DNA of 64,000 nucleotides from Pirellulales bacterium (GCA_022844125.1 JALHMI010000003.1:1-64000); one strand, 5' to 3'. Positions 11,103-21,615 are shown, numbered from the stretch's first letter. The notes: generated from the sequence alone by a model not told the origin. Translations and numbers: made by a program.

Positions 11103-11376
11103 CGCGTGTGCCTAAGCTTCCTCCGTGACGTTTGCGCCGCAAGACTCCGTTATGCGGCGCGTAAGTTATTTCACCGATCGACCGGCCGCGCTTAGCGCCC
11201 CTAGCAAATTCGCGCTAGTGCAAGCATCCGTTATGCGAGCTGCCTGTCTCATCCGTCAAAGAGCGCGCGTGCCGAACCGACTCGCCCGCACGAGCGCGCT
11301 TCGTCGGCGTTTCCGGTCTCAGGGGAATCGCCGGAGCATCCGGCAAATTGAGATCAGCCCGTCGCGAGTAAGCCGG

Positions 11377-12327
11377 CTACGATTCCCGCGGCCGATCGCG
11401 GGCCAGCAGTTGTCGCAGGTGCGTCTCCACGCAGCCGGCCAGGATGCCCGTGTTGTATCCGCCTTCCAGAACGCTTACCACGCGGCCGCCGGCAAACTCG
11501 TCGGCCACATCCAGCACGGCCTCGGTCAAGGCGGCAAAGTCTTCCGTTTCCAGCCCCAGCGAGCCAACCGGATCCTCCGCATGCGCGTCAAAACCGGCAC
11601 TGACGAGCACCAACTCCGGCTTCATGTGCTGGGCAATTTTCTCCAGGTTCAACCGAAACCGGTCGAGGTACCGTTCGCGTGAAATCCCAAATTCGAGCGG
11701 CAGGTTGAGCTTCGTGCCCAGCGCTTCCCCCGTCCCCGTCTCGTCGGCCCGCCCCGTGCCTGGATAAAACGGCCAGCGATGCACGGAGAAAAAACCGACT
11801 TGTGGGTCGCTCCAGGTCTGTGCCTGGGTGCCATTGCCGTGATGCACGTCCCAATCGACGATGAGCACTCGGTTGAGGTCGAACTCGCAGATCGCCGTTC
11901 GCGCAGCCAGGGCGATGTTATTAAACAGGCAAAAACCCATCGGCGAATCGGCCAAAGCGTGGTGCCCCGGCGGTCGGACCAGGCACAGGGCCTGCTTTTC
12001 CGGTCCCGCGATTACCCGGGCCGCTGCGTCGCACGCGGCCCCAGCAGCCAACAGGGCCACCTCGTAAGAGCGGTCGCTGCAGACGGTGTCCTCCTCGATG
12101 TGCCCGCCGCCGGCCGCGCAGAATTGCCGGACCACATCGGCATAGGCCAGCTTGTGTACCCGCTCCAGGCGCTCCGGCGAGACCGGATCCCATTCCGCAC
12201 GAGTGCACTTTTGATCCAGACCCGTCCGCTCGAGCTGACGGGTTACGGCCATCAGTCGCTCAGGCCGCTCCGGATGGCTGCCAGTTCGGTGCTCGAGAAA
12301 GGCAGGGTCGGTATAAAGCAGAGTCAT
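11377..12327 (-). CDS. histone deacetylase family protein
   Basis: RPPGHHALADSPMGFCLFNNIALAAR...VLIVDWDVHHGNGTQ...LVSAGFDAHAEDPVG. Confidence 0.92.
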   Translation of the reverse strand: MTLLYTDPAFLEHRTGSHPERPERLMAVTRQLERTGLDQKCTRAEWDPVSPERLERVHKLAYADVVRQFCAAGGGHIEEDTVCSDRSYEVALLAAGAACDAAARVIAGPEKQALCLVRPPGHHALADSPMGFCLFNNIALAARTAICEFDLNRVLIVDWDVHHGNGTQAQTWSDPQVGFFSVHRWPFYPGTGRADETGTGEALGTKLNLPLEFGISRERYLDRFRLNLEKIAQHMKPELVLVSAGFDAHAEDPVGSLGLETEDFAALTEAVLDVADEFAGGRVVSVLEGGYNTGILAGCVETHLRQLLARDRPRES

Positions 12328-12539
12328 CGCGGTAATTTGCGAGGTTTAATTGAGACCTACATCGCCCTAATGCTAGCAGCCCTTGACAGATAGGATGCCA
12401 TGCGAACCGGCCAAACTTGACAGATTCTAGCGGGCGGTGGTACCCTAGAAGTAGGAATTTTTAGAACCCCAAGCCACAATTCAATTTGCGCCGACCTGGC
12501 GCCCTGGGGTTTGCTTCGCCGAAGAGGTTCACCGGATCG

Positions 12540-13745
12540 ATGTCTCGTCGAGTATTGCGCAACGCCGGTTGGAAACTTTCGCTTGTGGGTCTGATCGGGA
12601 CCTTCGCGCTGGCTTGTTCGCTGGACAGCGCCGTCGCGGCCGGGGTGCTCGACGTACGCAAGATAATCAGCGCCCCGGGCACGCCCAGCGAAGCGGATAG
12701 GAAGACGATCACGTCCTACATGGACCCCTTTTTTCGCAGCTTCCTCAAGCCGGCCGACGGGATGACCGTCCCGAACTTGCGCAAGGAGTATGGCAATATC
12801 GTACGCGGCGTCGGCAAGACACCCGGCCATGACTTTCTGAACGCGACAGCTTACAAGTACGCAAACGCGATCGTCACCAATAAGCAGTTCTCACCTGCTG
12901 CGAAGTACAACGCGATGCTCATGCTGGCAGATTTGAGCGACAGCGATGTCCCCGGTGCCATCAAACCCTACATGCCGGCGCTCGACCTGCTGACAAAGTG
13001 CCTGGCAATTCCCGCCGATTCGCAGATGGCCTATCTCAAGCCTGCCGCATTGATCGGCATCACGCGCTTGGCTGAAGAGAAGGCCTTGCCGCCGAATAGG
13101 GTCGCAACGATTTCGAGTGCACTGGTGAAGCTCCTACTTGATGCTGATCCACCAGCCGGTCAAAGCGCTTCAGCCCATAATTTCATGCGGCGAAGTGCCG
13201 CCCGGGCCCTGGCTGCGATGGGCAATCCTGGACCGAACAATGAGGTCGTTACAGCCTTGCGATCGATCATGCTCGATCCGAATTCCAAGATCACGCTTCG
13301 CTGCGAAATGGCCCAGCTCTTTTACCTGCTGAATATTCCGCCCGAAGCCAAGGTCGATTACCAGGACCTTGCGAATCTGATTGGTCATCAAACAATCGAG
13401 ATTTGTGAACAGGAACTCACCCGGGCCGAGGAAGAAAATCGTGAGCCTTCCCGGCGGATCGTGATGTATGCCCTGCGCAGTGCGGACATGGGTCTGAGCG
13501 GCTTAAGCCGCTCGGCCGAGAAGAACGAGGAAGCCTCGAAATTCATCGCCAAGATTCGCAGCAAGGTTTCACAACTGCACGGTCAACTCGACGATGTCAC
13601 CAAGACGCCGGACAACAAGATCGCGGAAATCGTCGTCCCGGAAATGGATACAATTCGCGACATGCTGAACCCTAAGCCGGAAGTCGCAGTCCCGCCGCCG
13701 GCAACGCCCGCCACCACGGAAACAGCGGCCAAGCCGGCTAACTAA
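12540..13745 (+). CDS. secreted protein of unknown function
   Basis: ATG at 12540; N-terminal signal-like sequence; long ORF with Pro/Ala-rich C-terminus. Confidence 0.6.
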   Translation: MSRRVLRNAGWKLSLVGLIGTFALACSLDSAVAAGVLDVRKIISAPGTPSEADRKTITSYMDPFFRSFLKPADGMTVPNLRKEYGNIVRGVGKTPGHDFLNATAYKYANAIVTNKQFSPAAKYNAMLMLADLSDSDVPGAIKPYMPALDLLTKCLAIPADSQMAYLKPAALIGITRLAEEKALPPNRVATISSALVKLLLDADPPAGQSASAHNFMRRSAARALAAMGNPGPNNEVVTALRSIMLDPNSKITLRCEMAQLFYLLNIPPEAKVDYQDLANLIGHQTIEICEQELTRAEEENREPSRRIVMYALRSADMGLSGLSRSAEKNEEASKFIAKIRSKVSQLHGQLDDVTKTPDNKIAEIVVPEMDTIRDMLNPKPEVAVPPPATPATTETAAKPAN

Positions 13746-13827
13746 GCTTAACCAACGCGCGACCGTTCAGGATGAACGCTCGCGAACTACTGACAATTCA
13801 ACAACATTCTCCGACTGGCAAAAGGAT

Positions 13828-14922
13828 TTGCCCATGGTCTTGCCCTCAGGATGGGTCAAGCGTCCGGCTTCCGCCGTGAGCGCTCTACTGACACTTGTCG
13901 CGCTCACGCTCGTGGGCTGCCGCACCAATCCCACGAATCCCTTTCTCGAAGCGGACGCGGGCTACGACTACCCCGACAACTCCGGCGATCCGCTGGCGGC
14001 GTCACTCAACAAGTTGAGGAATCGCACCAAGGACCTGAAGGATTCCGCGGCGCAGACCGCCGACAGCGCGCAACAACTGCGCGACGACGCGACGGCGATC
14101 GCCTCGGACACCGCCAGCGATGTTCGCCAAGTTGCCGCGGCTTCGCTGGAAGACGCCAAGGCCCAGGGCAAACAGCTCGCCTACGATGCGGCCATGGGCG
14201 CGACAGAGTCAGCCAAGGCAGCCGCGAATGGAGCCCAACTCGAAGCGATCAGCTCGCTTGAAGAATTGCCGCTGGAACAGGCGGGCCCCGTGTTGCTGGT
14301 CGCCATGTCGCGTGGCACACCGGCCATGCAGAAGGCCGCGGCCGAGCAGCTCGCCCGGCGTTGGCCGCCGGCAGCCGGCTACTCTGCCAGCGAGCTCGCC
14401 GAGCAACAGCGCGACGCCGCGATTGCCCAACTTCAACAGCGCTGGGCCGAACAATATGGCCGCGTCGACGAAGCCGTGGCGGCTGCTCAACTGCAAGCGG
14501 CCGGCGCGATCGACAAGGCCACTGCAGTGGTCGACTCAGCGCAAAGCGCCGTTGATGCCGCGCGGTCGCAGGTACAAGACGTGCAGCAACTGCTCACCGC
14601 CTACCAGCAGACCGACCTTCCGGCCACCGCCCGGCAGGAGCTGGCGAAATCGCTCGAACAGCTCTCGACCAGCGCCGACACCGCCGTTCGCATCCGTGCC
14701 GCCCAAGCGATGGGCGAGACCGGCGATCCGGCGTTCATGCCAGCCCTGATGACGATGCTCAACGATGGAACCGAAGTGCAAGCCGCCGCCATCGCAAGCT
14801 TGGAGCGAACCACGGGACGCGACGTCGCTCAGACCGCCGATGGACGGGCGATCACGACCGAAGAACGTGCCCGCGCATGGCAACTATGGTATCGCGAGCA
14901 AATGGATCAGGCGGGGAAGTAG
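13828..14922 (+). CDS. HEAT-repeat-like lipoprotein
   Basis: Lipobox-like LTLVGCRTNP; Ala-rich coiled-coil; C-terminal HEAT-like segment (VRIRAAQAMGETGDPAFMPALMTMLNDGTEVQAAAIASLERTTG). Confidence 0.6.
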   Translation: MPMVLPSGWVKRPASAVSALLTLVALTLVGCRTNPTNPFLEADAGYDYPDNSGDPLAASLNKLRNRTKDLKDSAAQTADSAQQLRDDATAIASDTASDVRQVAAASLEDAKAQGKQLAYDAAMGATESAKAAANGAQLEAISSLEELPLEQAGPVLLVAMSRGTPAMQKAAAEQLARRWPPAAGYSASELAEQQRDAAIAQLQQRWAEQYGRVDEAVAAAQLQAAGAIDKATAVVDSAQSAVDAARSQVQDVQQLLTAYQQTDLPATARQELAKSLEQLSTSADTAVRIRAAQAMGETGDPAFMPALMTMLNDGTEVQAAAIASLERTTGRDVAQTADGRAITTEERARAWQLWYREQMDQAGK

Positions 14923-14951
14923 GTCCCTGCCGGCATCTCGATTGAGCTGCA

Positions 14952-15491
14952 CTAAGCGGCGTCGGCCACGACGCCCGACGCCGGCTCCGTGCGGAACTGC
15001 ATGGCGATGGCATACAGCCCGAAGAATCCGGCCGAGAACAACAGGTCGCTGGTCATGGCGTTCGCCAGGAACGGCACCGCATTCACGTAGCAGCGGGCCA
15101 GGCCTTCCCAGGTTTGCGGATACCAGGCGTACCACACGGCGAAGTTGCTCAGGGCGAAGGCCGCCAGCGATGAACACACGGCCCCGCCGCCAACCGTGAG
15201 CGGGTTGAGCCCGCGTTGCAAGACCGCACGCCACGCAATTGGCACACACAGCGAGGCATACACCGCCAGCATCATCGGCTTCGAGTAGCCGCCCAGGAAG
15301 TAGTCGGAAACGACCATCGTCACCAGCGGCACGGCCAGTGCCGTCAGGCGACTGCGGAAATAGAAGCCCGCGAACAATGCGGCAGCCGTGATGGCATTGA
15401 AGTTTGGCGTTTCGCTGACCAGCCGCACCGTGACGGCCACGCCAACCAACCCGGTGAATACCGCCGCTCGGACAAGATCTTCGCGCTTCAC
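14952..15491 (-). CDS. multi-pass membrane protein, ECF S-component-like (DUF6580-type)
   Basis: Hydrophobic, NFNAITAAALFAGFYFRSRLTALAVPLVTMVVSDYFLGGY; resembles ECF-type substrate-binding membrane proteins. Confidence 0.6.
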   Translation of the reverse strand: MKREDLVRAAVFTGLVGVAVTVRLVSETPNFNAITAAALFAGFYFRSRLTALAVPLVTMVVSDYFLGGYSKPMMLAVYASLCVPIAWRAVLQRGLNPLTVGGGAVCSSLAAFALSNFAVWYAWYPQTWEGLARCYVNAVPFLANAMTSDLLFSAGFFGLYAIAMQFRTEPASGVVADAA

Positions 15492-15523
15492 GACTGCTTC
15501 CTCTGTGCTGTTTCGTCCACTGT

Positions 15524-15547
15524 GACCGACGCCGATCGGCGTCGGTC
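15524..15547. repeat. perfect 24-bp palindrome between two minus-strand genes
   Basis: GACCGACGCCGATCGGCGTCGGTC equals its own reverse complement. Confidence 0.9.
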
Positions 15548-15563
15548 CACTGCGCCCGACATT

Positions 15564-15962
15564 CTACTCGTAGGGTTTGAACTCCCACAAGACGGCGTCG
15601 CCTGCCTTGAGCTCGTAAGCTCCGGAACCGACCTCGGCCGACTTGCCATTCACGGAGAACAGCCAGCTCTTCCCCGAGGGGTCGTTCTTGAGGCCGTCAA
15701 TCTCGGTAATCATCGCCGTGGCGCCGCGCCCGCGCTGCACGAATTTAATGCCGCGAGGATACTTACCCGCTGCCGTGAGGGCATCGAGAGCGGTCATGCC
15801 GGCTCGGTGTGGCAACTCGCGAAAGCGCAACTCCACGCCATCGCCATAATCCACAACCAGGCTCACCGCCGGCCGGGGGTCCGCAGCCAGCAGGCCGCTT
15901 TGCCACGCTTGCCAGAGAAGCAAAGCCATCAAAAGAGTCCGGAACTGCTGTCCAGGTCGCAT
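15564..15962 (-). CDS. secreted DUF4430 (transcobalamin-C-terminal-like) protein
   Basis: Signal peptide; MTALDALTAAGKYPRGIKFVQRGRGATAMITEIDGLKND-SGKSWLFSVNGKSAEVGSGAYELKAGDAVLWEF. Confidence 0.7.
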   Translation of the reverse strand: MRPGQQFRTLLMALLLWQAWQSGLLAADPRPAVSLVVDYGDGVELRFRELPHRAGMTALDALTAAGKYPRGIKFVQRGRGATAMITEIDGLKNDPSGKSWLFSVNGKSAEVGSGAYELKAGDAVLWEFKPYE

Positions 15963-16016
15963 GTTTCACCGCCTCGCGGGCTGGGGGATGCCAATCGTGT
16001 TCCAGGTGCGAGTTGT

Positions 16017-16044
16017 ACCATAGCGCGACGTTTGGGATTGTCAA
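16017..16044 (-). promoter_or_regulatory. putative sigma70-type promoter for the DUF4430 gene
   Basis: Minus strand TTGACA, 16-bp spacer, TATGGT. Confidence 0.45.
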
Positions 16045-16210
16045 ATTCGCCCACCCGCGGCTGGCCCATTTCCGGCCCTTGAAGCCGGCCCCGCCCGGCG
16101 GTATCAATAACGGTTTGCATAAGTCCTGTCCTTCGCGCCCGGCTTGATTTTAGCGGGTCCCCTCGTGAAGCGACTTCTCCGCTTGATGTCAGGCAAAGGG
16201 TAATCGAATC

Positions 16211-18355
16211 ATGGCCGACGCTGGTTATATGAAGCTCAGCACCGAGGACGGCGATATCGCGGTGCTCACCCTCGACGATCCGCGCGGCAGCGCCAACGTG
16301 CTATCGCGTGCCGTGCTCGAAGAGCTCGAGAAGAACCTCAACGAGCTGGAAAAACGCCAGGGTGTGGCCGGCCTGGTGATTCGCTCGGGCAAGCCGGGCG
16401 TGTTCATCGTCGGTGCTGACATTCGCGAGTTTGTCGCGAACATCGACGCTCCGAAAGCTCAGATCGAAGAGATGTGCAACACCGGCCGCAAGCTTTTCCA
16501 GCGGCTGTCCAAGTTGCCCTTCCCCACGGTGACCGCAATCGTTGGCCAGTGCGTCGGCGGCGGCGCGGAACTCGCCCTGTGGTGCGACCGCCGGGTCATG
16601 TCGAGCGACTCGAAGGCCGCATACGGCTTCCCAGAAGTCAAGCTGGGCCTGCTCCCCGGCTGGGGCGGCACCGTGCGTGCGCCGCGCGTGCTGGGTTTGT
16701 CGAATGCCATCGAACTGGTGACCGGCGGCGAATCGATTGACGCGCATGCCGCCAAGTCGATGGGACTGATCTCCGATCTCGTGCCAAGCGAACAGTTGCT
16801 GGCCTCGGCCATCAAGGTGATTCGCGCCGAGCAGAAGTCCGGCCAGTGGAAGAAGGATCGCGAGACGTGGAACGGCCCGATCGACATGAGCGACACGGAG
16901 CTCGGCTTTTTGGGCGCAACGGCCTCGGCCATGATCCAGGGCGCGACCGGCGGCAAGTACCCTGCCCCGCAAGCGGCGCTGGAGTTGATGATGGAAGCGG
17001 CCGGCGCGGATGCGGACACGGCAGGCGCAGCCGAAGCCAAGGCCATGGCCCAGCTCTTTGGCAGCCCGATCAATCGCTCGCTGCTGAACATCTTCTTCCT
17101 CACGGATCGCAACAAGAAAGACACCGGCATCGACCGCAAGGACGTGAAGGCCGGCGAGATCAAGTCGGTGGCCGTTATCGGCGCCGGCATCATGGGCCAG
17201 GGTATTGTGGCCGCCACGCTCAAGCGCCGTCTGCCGGTAATGCTGGCCGACGCAGTTCCCGCCGCGCTTTCCAAGGGCGTCAGCCAGGTTCTCAGCGAAG
17301 TCTCGTTCGACAAGACCAAGCGGGGTCCGGATGCCAAGAAAGCCGTGGAGTTTGCCGGCCTCTTGAACGCAGCGACCGTGGATGCCGAGCTCGCCCCGGC
17401 CGATCTCGTGATCGAAGCGATTGTCGAGAATCCCGAAGTGAAGAAGCAGTTCTATGCCCGGATCGAACCGCTGCTGAAAGACGACGCCATCCTGGCCTCG
17501 AACACCTCGACGATCCCAATTACCAAGCTGGCCGAGGGCCTCAAGCGCCCGGACAAGTTCTGCGGCATTCACTTCTTCAATCCCGTGCGGAAGATGCCGC
17601 TGGTGGAAGTCATCCGCGGCGCCAAGACGAGCGACGAAACCGTCGCCACGGCGGTGGCCTATGCCAAGAACATCGGCAAAAGCCCGATTGTCGTGAACGA
17701 TGGCCCGGGCTTCCTGGTGAACCGGCTGCTGCTGCCGTACATGAACGAAGCGCTCGAGCTGATTTCCGACGGCGCCGAAGTGAAGGCGATCGAGAAAGCC
17801 GCCAAGGAATTCGGCATGCCGATGGGCCCGATCACGCTGTACGATGTCGTCGGCCTCGATACGGCCTTTTATGCCGGCCGCGTCATGTACGAAGCCTTCC
17901 CCGACCGGACCGTGGCCTCGCCGATTCTGGCTGCGATGGTCAAGGCAGGTCGGCTCGGCCAAAAGAGCGGCGCCGGATTCTTTGCCTACAAGGACTCCAA
18001 GGGTCGTGGCACGCCCGACCCGGCGGCCGAGGCCATCGTGAAGACGTATGTCCGCAAGGAACAGAAGTTCACGCCGGAACAGATCACGCATCGGTTGTTC
18101 CTGCCGATGGTGTTGGAAGCCACACGGATACTGGAAGCCAAGGTCGTCCGCGATGTGCGCGATGTCGACCTGGGCCTGATCTTCGGCGTCGGCTTTCCGC
18201 CTTATAAGGGCGGTCTGCTCCACTGGGCAGATACCCTCGGGGCGGCCAAGATCGTCGAGCTGCTCAAGCCCTTCGAAAGCCTGGGCGAACGGGCCAAGCC
18301 CACGCCGATGCTGCTCGAAATGGCCAAGACCGGCCAGAAGTTCTACGACATGTAA
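16211..18355 (+). CDS. fadJ: bifunctional enoyl-CoA hydratase / 3-hydroxyacyl-CoA dehydrogenase
   Basis: Crotonase N-terminus (FPTVTAIVGQCVGGGAELALWCDRRV) fused to HCDH domain (VAVIGAGIMGQGIV...ASNTSTIPITKLAEGLKRPDKFCGIHFFNPVRKMPLVEVI). Confidence 0.92.
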   Translation: MADAGYMKLSTEDGDIAVLTLDDPRGSANVLSRAVLEELEKNLNELEKRQGVAGLVIRSGKPGVFIVGADIREFVANIDAPKAQIEEMCNTGRKLFQRLSKLPFPTVTAIVGQCVGGGAELALWCDRRVMSSDSKAAYGFPEVKLGLLPGWGGTVRAPRVLGLSNAIELVTGGESIDAHAAKSMGLISDLVPSEQLLASAIKVIRAEQKSGQWKKDRETWNGPIDMSDTELGFLGATASAMIQGATGGKYPAPQAALELMMEAAGADADTAGAAEAKAMAQLFGSPINRSLLNIFFLTDRNKKDTGIDRKDVKAGEIKSVAVIGAGIMGQGIVAATLKRRLPVMLADAVPAALSKGVSQVLSEVSFDKTKRGPDAKKAVEFAGLLNAATVDAELAPADLVIEAIVENPEVKKQFYARIEPLLKDDAILASNTSTIPITKLAEGLKRPDKFCGIHFFNPVRKMPLVEVIRGAKTSDETVATAVAYAKNIGKSPIVVNDGPGFLVNRLLLPYMNEALELISDGAEVKAIEKAAKEFGMPMGPITLYDVVGLDTAFYAGRVMYEAFPDRTVASPILAAMVKAGRLGQKSGAGFFAYKDSKGRGTPDPAAEAIVKTYVRKEQKFTPEQITHRLFLPMVLEATRILEAKVVRDVRDVDLGLIFGVGFPPYKGGLLHWADTLGAAKIVELLKPFESLGERAKPTPMLLEMAKTGQKFYDM

Positions 18356-18482
18356 ACGTGAACTCGCGGCCACTGAACCGGCCGGGGTTGTTCGACCAGA
18401 TACAATTGTGAACACGCTGCGAATGCGGCCGTAAGCGCCGGGTTCGTCCCTTCTCCATAATATTCGTGAGGTAGCGAAGCCG

Positions 18483-19640
18483 ATGAAACGCGCCGTGATT
18501 GTCGATTGTGTCCGCACGCCCATTGGTCGGGCTCACAAGGAGAAGGGCGTCTTCCGCGATGTTCGTTCTGACGATCTCGCCGTGCAAGTCGTTCAAGCCC
18601 TGGTCGGGCGGACCGGTATCAACGTCGACGAAATCGAAGACGTCGTGATGGGCAACACGCAACAGCAAGGCGAGCAGGGCCTGAACGCCGCTCGCGTCGT
18701 CGGGCTCATGGCTGGCCTCTCCACGCACACTGGCGGCACCACCGTCAACCGCCTCTGCGGATCGGCATTGCAAGCGATCAATCAGGCCGCACATGCCATC
18801 ATGGCTGGCTTCGAGGACGTGCAGATCGTCGGCGGCCTGGAGCACATGGGCCACATCGCGATGGATGCCGGCATCGACTTGAACCCCAAGCTGTTTCACC
18901 GCACTTCGAAGGGTGCGCTGGCGATGGGCGTCACCGCCGAGTTCCTGGCCCAGACGCAAGGCATCTCGCGCGAAGAGCAGGATCAATTTGCTTTGCGCAG
19001 CCACCAGCTCGCCGCCAAGGCGCACGCCAATGGCGAGTTCAAGCGCGAGATCATCCCGGTCTATGGTCGCGACGAAGCCGGCAACCGGATCCTGGTCGAA
19101 GTCGACCAGTGCGTTCGTGGCGACGCCAGCCTGGAAAGCCTGGCCTCGCTGAAGCCCGCCTTCATGCCCGGCATGGGCACCGTGACCGCCGGCAACAGCT
19201 CGCCGCTCAACGATGGCGCTGCGGCGCTGCTGGTGATGTCCGAGGAAAAGGCCAAGTCGCTCGGTCTGAAACCGCTGGTGCGGATCGTCGCCACTGCGAT
19301 CGTTGGCGTTGACCCGGCGGTGATGGGCACCGGCCCCGTGCCGGCCACCAAGAAGGCCCTCAAGCGGGCCGGGATGCAACTCTCGGACATCGACGTCATC
19401 GAGCTCAACGAGGCCTTCGCCTCGCAGGCCATCGCCTGCATGCGAGCTCTGAAGCTCGACGAATCGAAAGTCAATGTGCGGGGCGGCTCGGTGGCGATCG
19501 GCCACCCGCTGGGTGCCAGCGGCGCCCGAATCACGACCACGCTCATCAACAACATGGTCGACCGCGGCGTAAAAACCGGTCTGGCCACCATGTGCATTGG
19601 CGTCGGCCAGGGCATCGCCACGATCTTCGAGCGGATCTAG
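18483..19640 (+). CDS. fadI: acetyl-CoA C-acyltransferase (thiolase)
   Basis: VNRLCGSALQAINQAAHAIM; NVRGGSVAIGHPLGASGARI; MCIGVGQGIATIFE. Confidence 0.9.
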   Translation: MKRAVIVDCVRTPIGRAHKEKGVFRDVRSDDLAVQVVQALVGRTGINVDEIEDVVMGNTQQQGEQGLNAARVVGLMAGLSTHTGGTTVNRLCGSALQAINQAAHAIMAGFEDVQIVGGLEHMGHIAMDAGIDLNPKLFHRTSKGALAMGVTAEFLAQTQGISREEQDQFALRSHQLAAKAHANGEFKREIIPVYGRDEAGNRILVEVDQCVRGDASLESLASLKPAFMPGMGTVTAGNSSPLNDGAAALLVMSEEKAKSLGLKPLVRIVATAIVGVDPAVMGTGPVPATKKALKRAGMQLSDIDVIELNEAFASQAIACMRALKLDESKVNVRGGSVAIGHPLGASGARITTTLINNMVDRGVKTGLATMCIGVGQGIATIFERI

Positions 19641-19880
19641 TCGCTCCTCGCCAGTTTCCGAAACCAATCGACCGGCGTCTGAGTATTAGCTAGCTCAGGC
19701 GCCGGCCGTGTTTATCGACGGCTCCGAACTCGGCCACCGGGCTAAAATACCCGTATCCCGGATGCATCGCACGCTACCAATCCGATTTTCCTCGTGATAT
19801 CTTGAGTGGCGCGGCAAGTCTCCCCATCTTTCGCCGTGCTGGTCCGGGCAACTCTTTTTTCTACCAGGCAGGGATTCGTT

Positions 19881-21551
19881 ATGCACGCGCAGCCAACCTA
19901 CACCATTCCGCAAATGTTCTGCAGCCGCGTGGCCGCCGATGGAGACCGGCGAGCCTTGCTCTTCAAGAAAGACGGCGAGTTCAAGAGCCTCACCTGGAAC
20001 GAGATCTCTCGCGAAGCACGCCTGCTGGCCGCCGCGCTGGCGAAGCTCGGCGTCAAGCCGGGTGACCGCGTCGTACAAGCATCCGAAAACCGCTACGAGT
20101 GGATCCTCTTGGACCTGGCGATTCACATGGCTCGCGGGATTCACGTGGCCGTGCACTCCACGCTGACTGGTCCGCAAATCGCCTGGCAGATCGCCAATTG
20201 CGGCGCGAAGATCGTCGTGGTTTCCGGCCCAGAACAAGGGCAGAAGCTGGCTGCCGCTGCGGCGGAAATTCCCAAGGATGTGAAATTCGTCTCGTTCGAC
20301 AAATGGGATGGCGAGATCCATGGGCAGCCCGTGCAGCAGATCTCCGAGATCACGTCCACCTGCACCGAAGAGGAAGGCGCCGCGCTCGAAAAGCAGGCCG
20401 TCGCCGAAACCACGGCAGGCGATCTGGTCACGATCCTCTACACGTCGGGGACGACCGGCGAACCCAAGGGCGTGATGCTCTCACATCGAAATCTGACGTC
20501 GAACTGCCAGGCCGTGATGCTTGCGTTCACGGCCGAGCCCGACGACGTGCGGCTTAGTTGGCTCCCGCTGTCGCACATTTTCGCTCGCACGAGCGACTAC
20601 TATCTGTGGGTTTGCTCGGGCGGAGAGCTCGCCTTGTGTGCGAGCCGCGAAGAGATCATTCCGGATTGCCAGGCCATCAAGCCGCACTACCTCAACGGCG
20701 TGCCGTACTTCTTCGACAAGGTGATGCGCACGCTGCACGATAAGGGACTCGCTGAAGCGCCGGGCGCACTTAAAGCCACCTTCGGCGGTCGCGTCAAGAT
20801 GTGCTGCGCCGGTGGCGCGGCACTGGCCGATCACGTGAACGAATTCTTCAAGAAGAGCGGCGTCACGCTCGTCCAGGGGTACGGCCTCACCGAAAGTTCG
20901 CCCGTCATCAGCACCGGCACCATGAGCGATCACCGCGTGGGCACGGTCGGCCGGCCGATCGATGGCGTGGAAGTGAAGATCGCCGAGGACGGCGAGATTC
21001 TCACGCGCGGTCCGCACGTGATGGTCGGATACTGGAACATGCCGGAAGACACCGCCGAGACGATTCGCGACGGCTGGTTGCACACCGGCGACCTGGGCGA
21101 GATTGAGGATGGGTTCCTCCGGATTACCGGCCGCAAAAAAGAGCTCATTGTCACTGCCGGCGGTAAGAACATTGCGCCGACCTACATCGAAGGTTTGCTG
21201 ACCGAAGATCCGTTGATCATTCAGGCGGCCGTGTTCGGAGATGCGGAAAAGTATCTCGTGGCATTGATCGTCCCCGACCCTGATAATTTGCGAGCCGAGA
21301 TCATCAAGCGGCAGATTCCGGTCTTCACACCGGCCGACGCGCTGGCCCATCCCGAGGTGAATGCGATTTATGCCGAGCGAATCAAAGAGCGGCTGAAAGA
21401 CGTCTCGCATGCGGAACAGGTGCAGCGGTTCAAACTGCTCTCGCGTGGCTTTACGCCCGAAAGCGGCGAATTGACGTTTAAACTGAGCCTGAAGCGCGAT
21501 GTGGTGAAGCAGAACTTCGCCCAGGAAATCGATGCAATGTACGACCGATAA
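19881..21551 (+). CDS. AMP-dependent long-chain fatty-acid--CoA ligase
   Basis: ILYTSGTTGEPKGVMLSHRNL; GYGLTESSPVIS; ITGRKKELIVTAGGKNIAP. Confidence 0.9.
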   Translation: MHAQPTYTIPQMFCSRVAADGDRRALLFKKDGEFKSLTWNEISREARLLAAALAKLGVKPGDRVVQASENRYEWILLDLAIHMARGIHVAVHSTLTGPQIAWQIANCGAKIVVVSGPEQGQKLAAAAAEIPKDVKFVSFDKWDGEIHGQPVQQISEITSTCTEEEGAALEKQAVAETTAGDLVTILYTSGTTGEPKGVMLSHRNLTSNCQAVMLAFTAEPDDVRLSWLPLSHIFARTSDYYLWVCSGGELALCASREEIIPDCQAIKPHYLNGVPYFFDKVMRTLHDKGLAEAPGALKATFGGRVKMCCAGGAALADHVNEFFKKSGVTLVQGYGLTESSPVISTGTMSDHRVGTVGRPIDGVEVKIAEDGEILTRGPHVMVGYWNMPEDTAETIRDGWLHTGDLGEIEDGFLRITGRKKELIVTAGGKNIAPTYIEGLLTEDPLIIQAAVFGDAEKYLVALIVPDPDNLRAEIIKRQIPVFTPADALAHPEVNAIYAERIKERLKDVSHAEQVQRFKLLSRGFTPESGELTFKLSLKRDVVKQNFAQEIDAMYDR

Positions 21552-21601
21552 ACAACTTACGAGGATACTAGACCCACGCACGCATTTCGTTAGAATGGTA
21601 T

Positions 21602-21615
21602 CTACCGACCGGTAG
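21602..21615. promoter_or_regulatory. TetR-type inverted-repeat operator candidate upstream of the acyl-CoA dehydrogenase
   Basis: CTACCG-AC-CGGTAG perfect inverted repeat, followed by another half-site (ACGGTAG) and TATAAA at 21626-21631. Confidence 0.5.

Noticed and set aside
12383-12425. Direct repeat TTGACAGAT twice, 34 bp apart
   Set aside because: Could be alternative -35 boxes but too short to claim a regulatory repeat.
16301-18523. 740-aa minus-strand ORF antisense to fadJ
   Set aside because: Shadow ORF from high-GC third-position bias; low-complexity His/Arg/Gly-rich translation, while the plus-strand frame is a clear fadJ.
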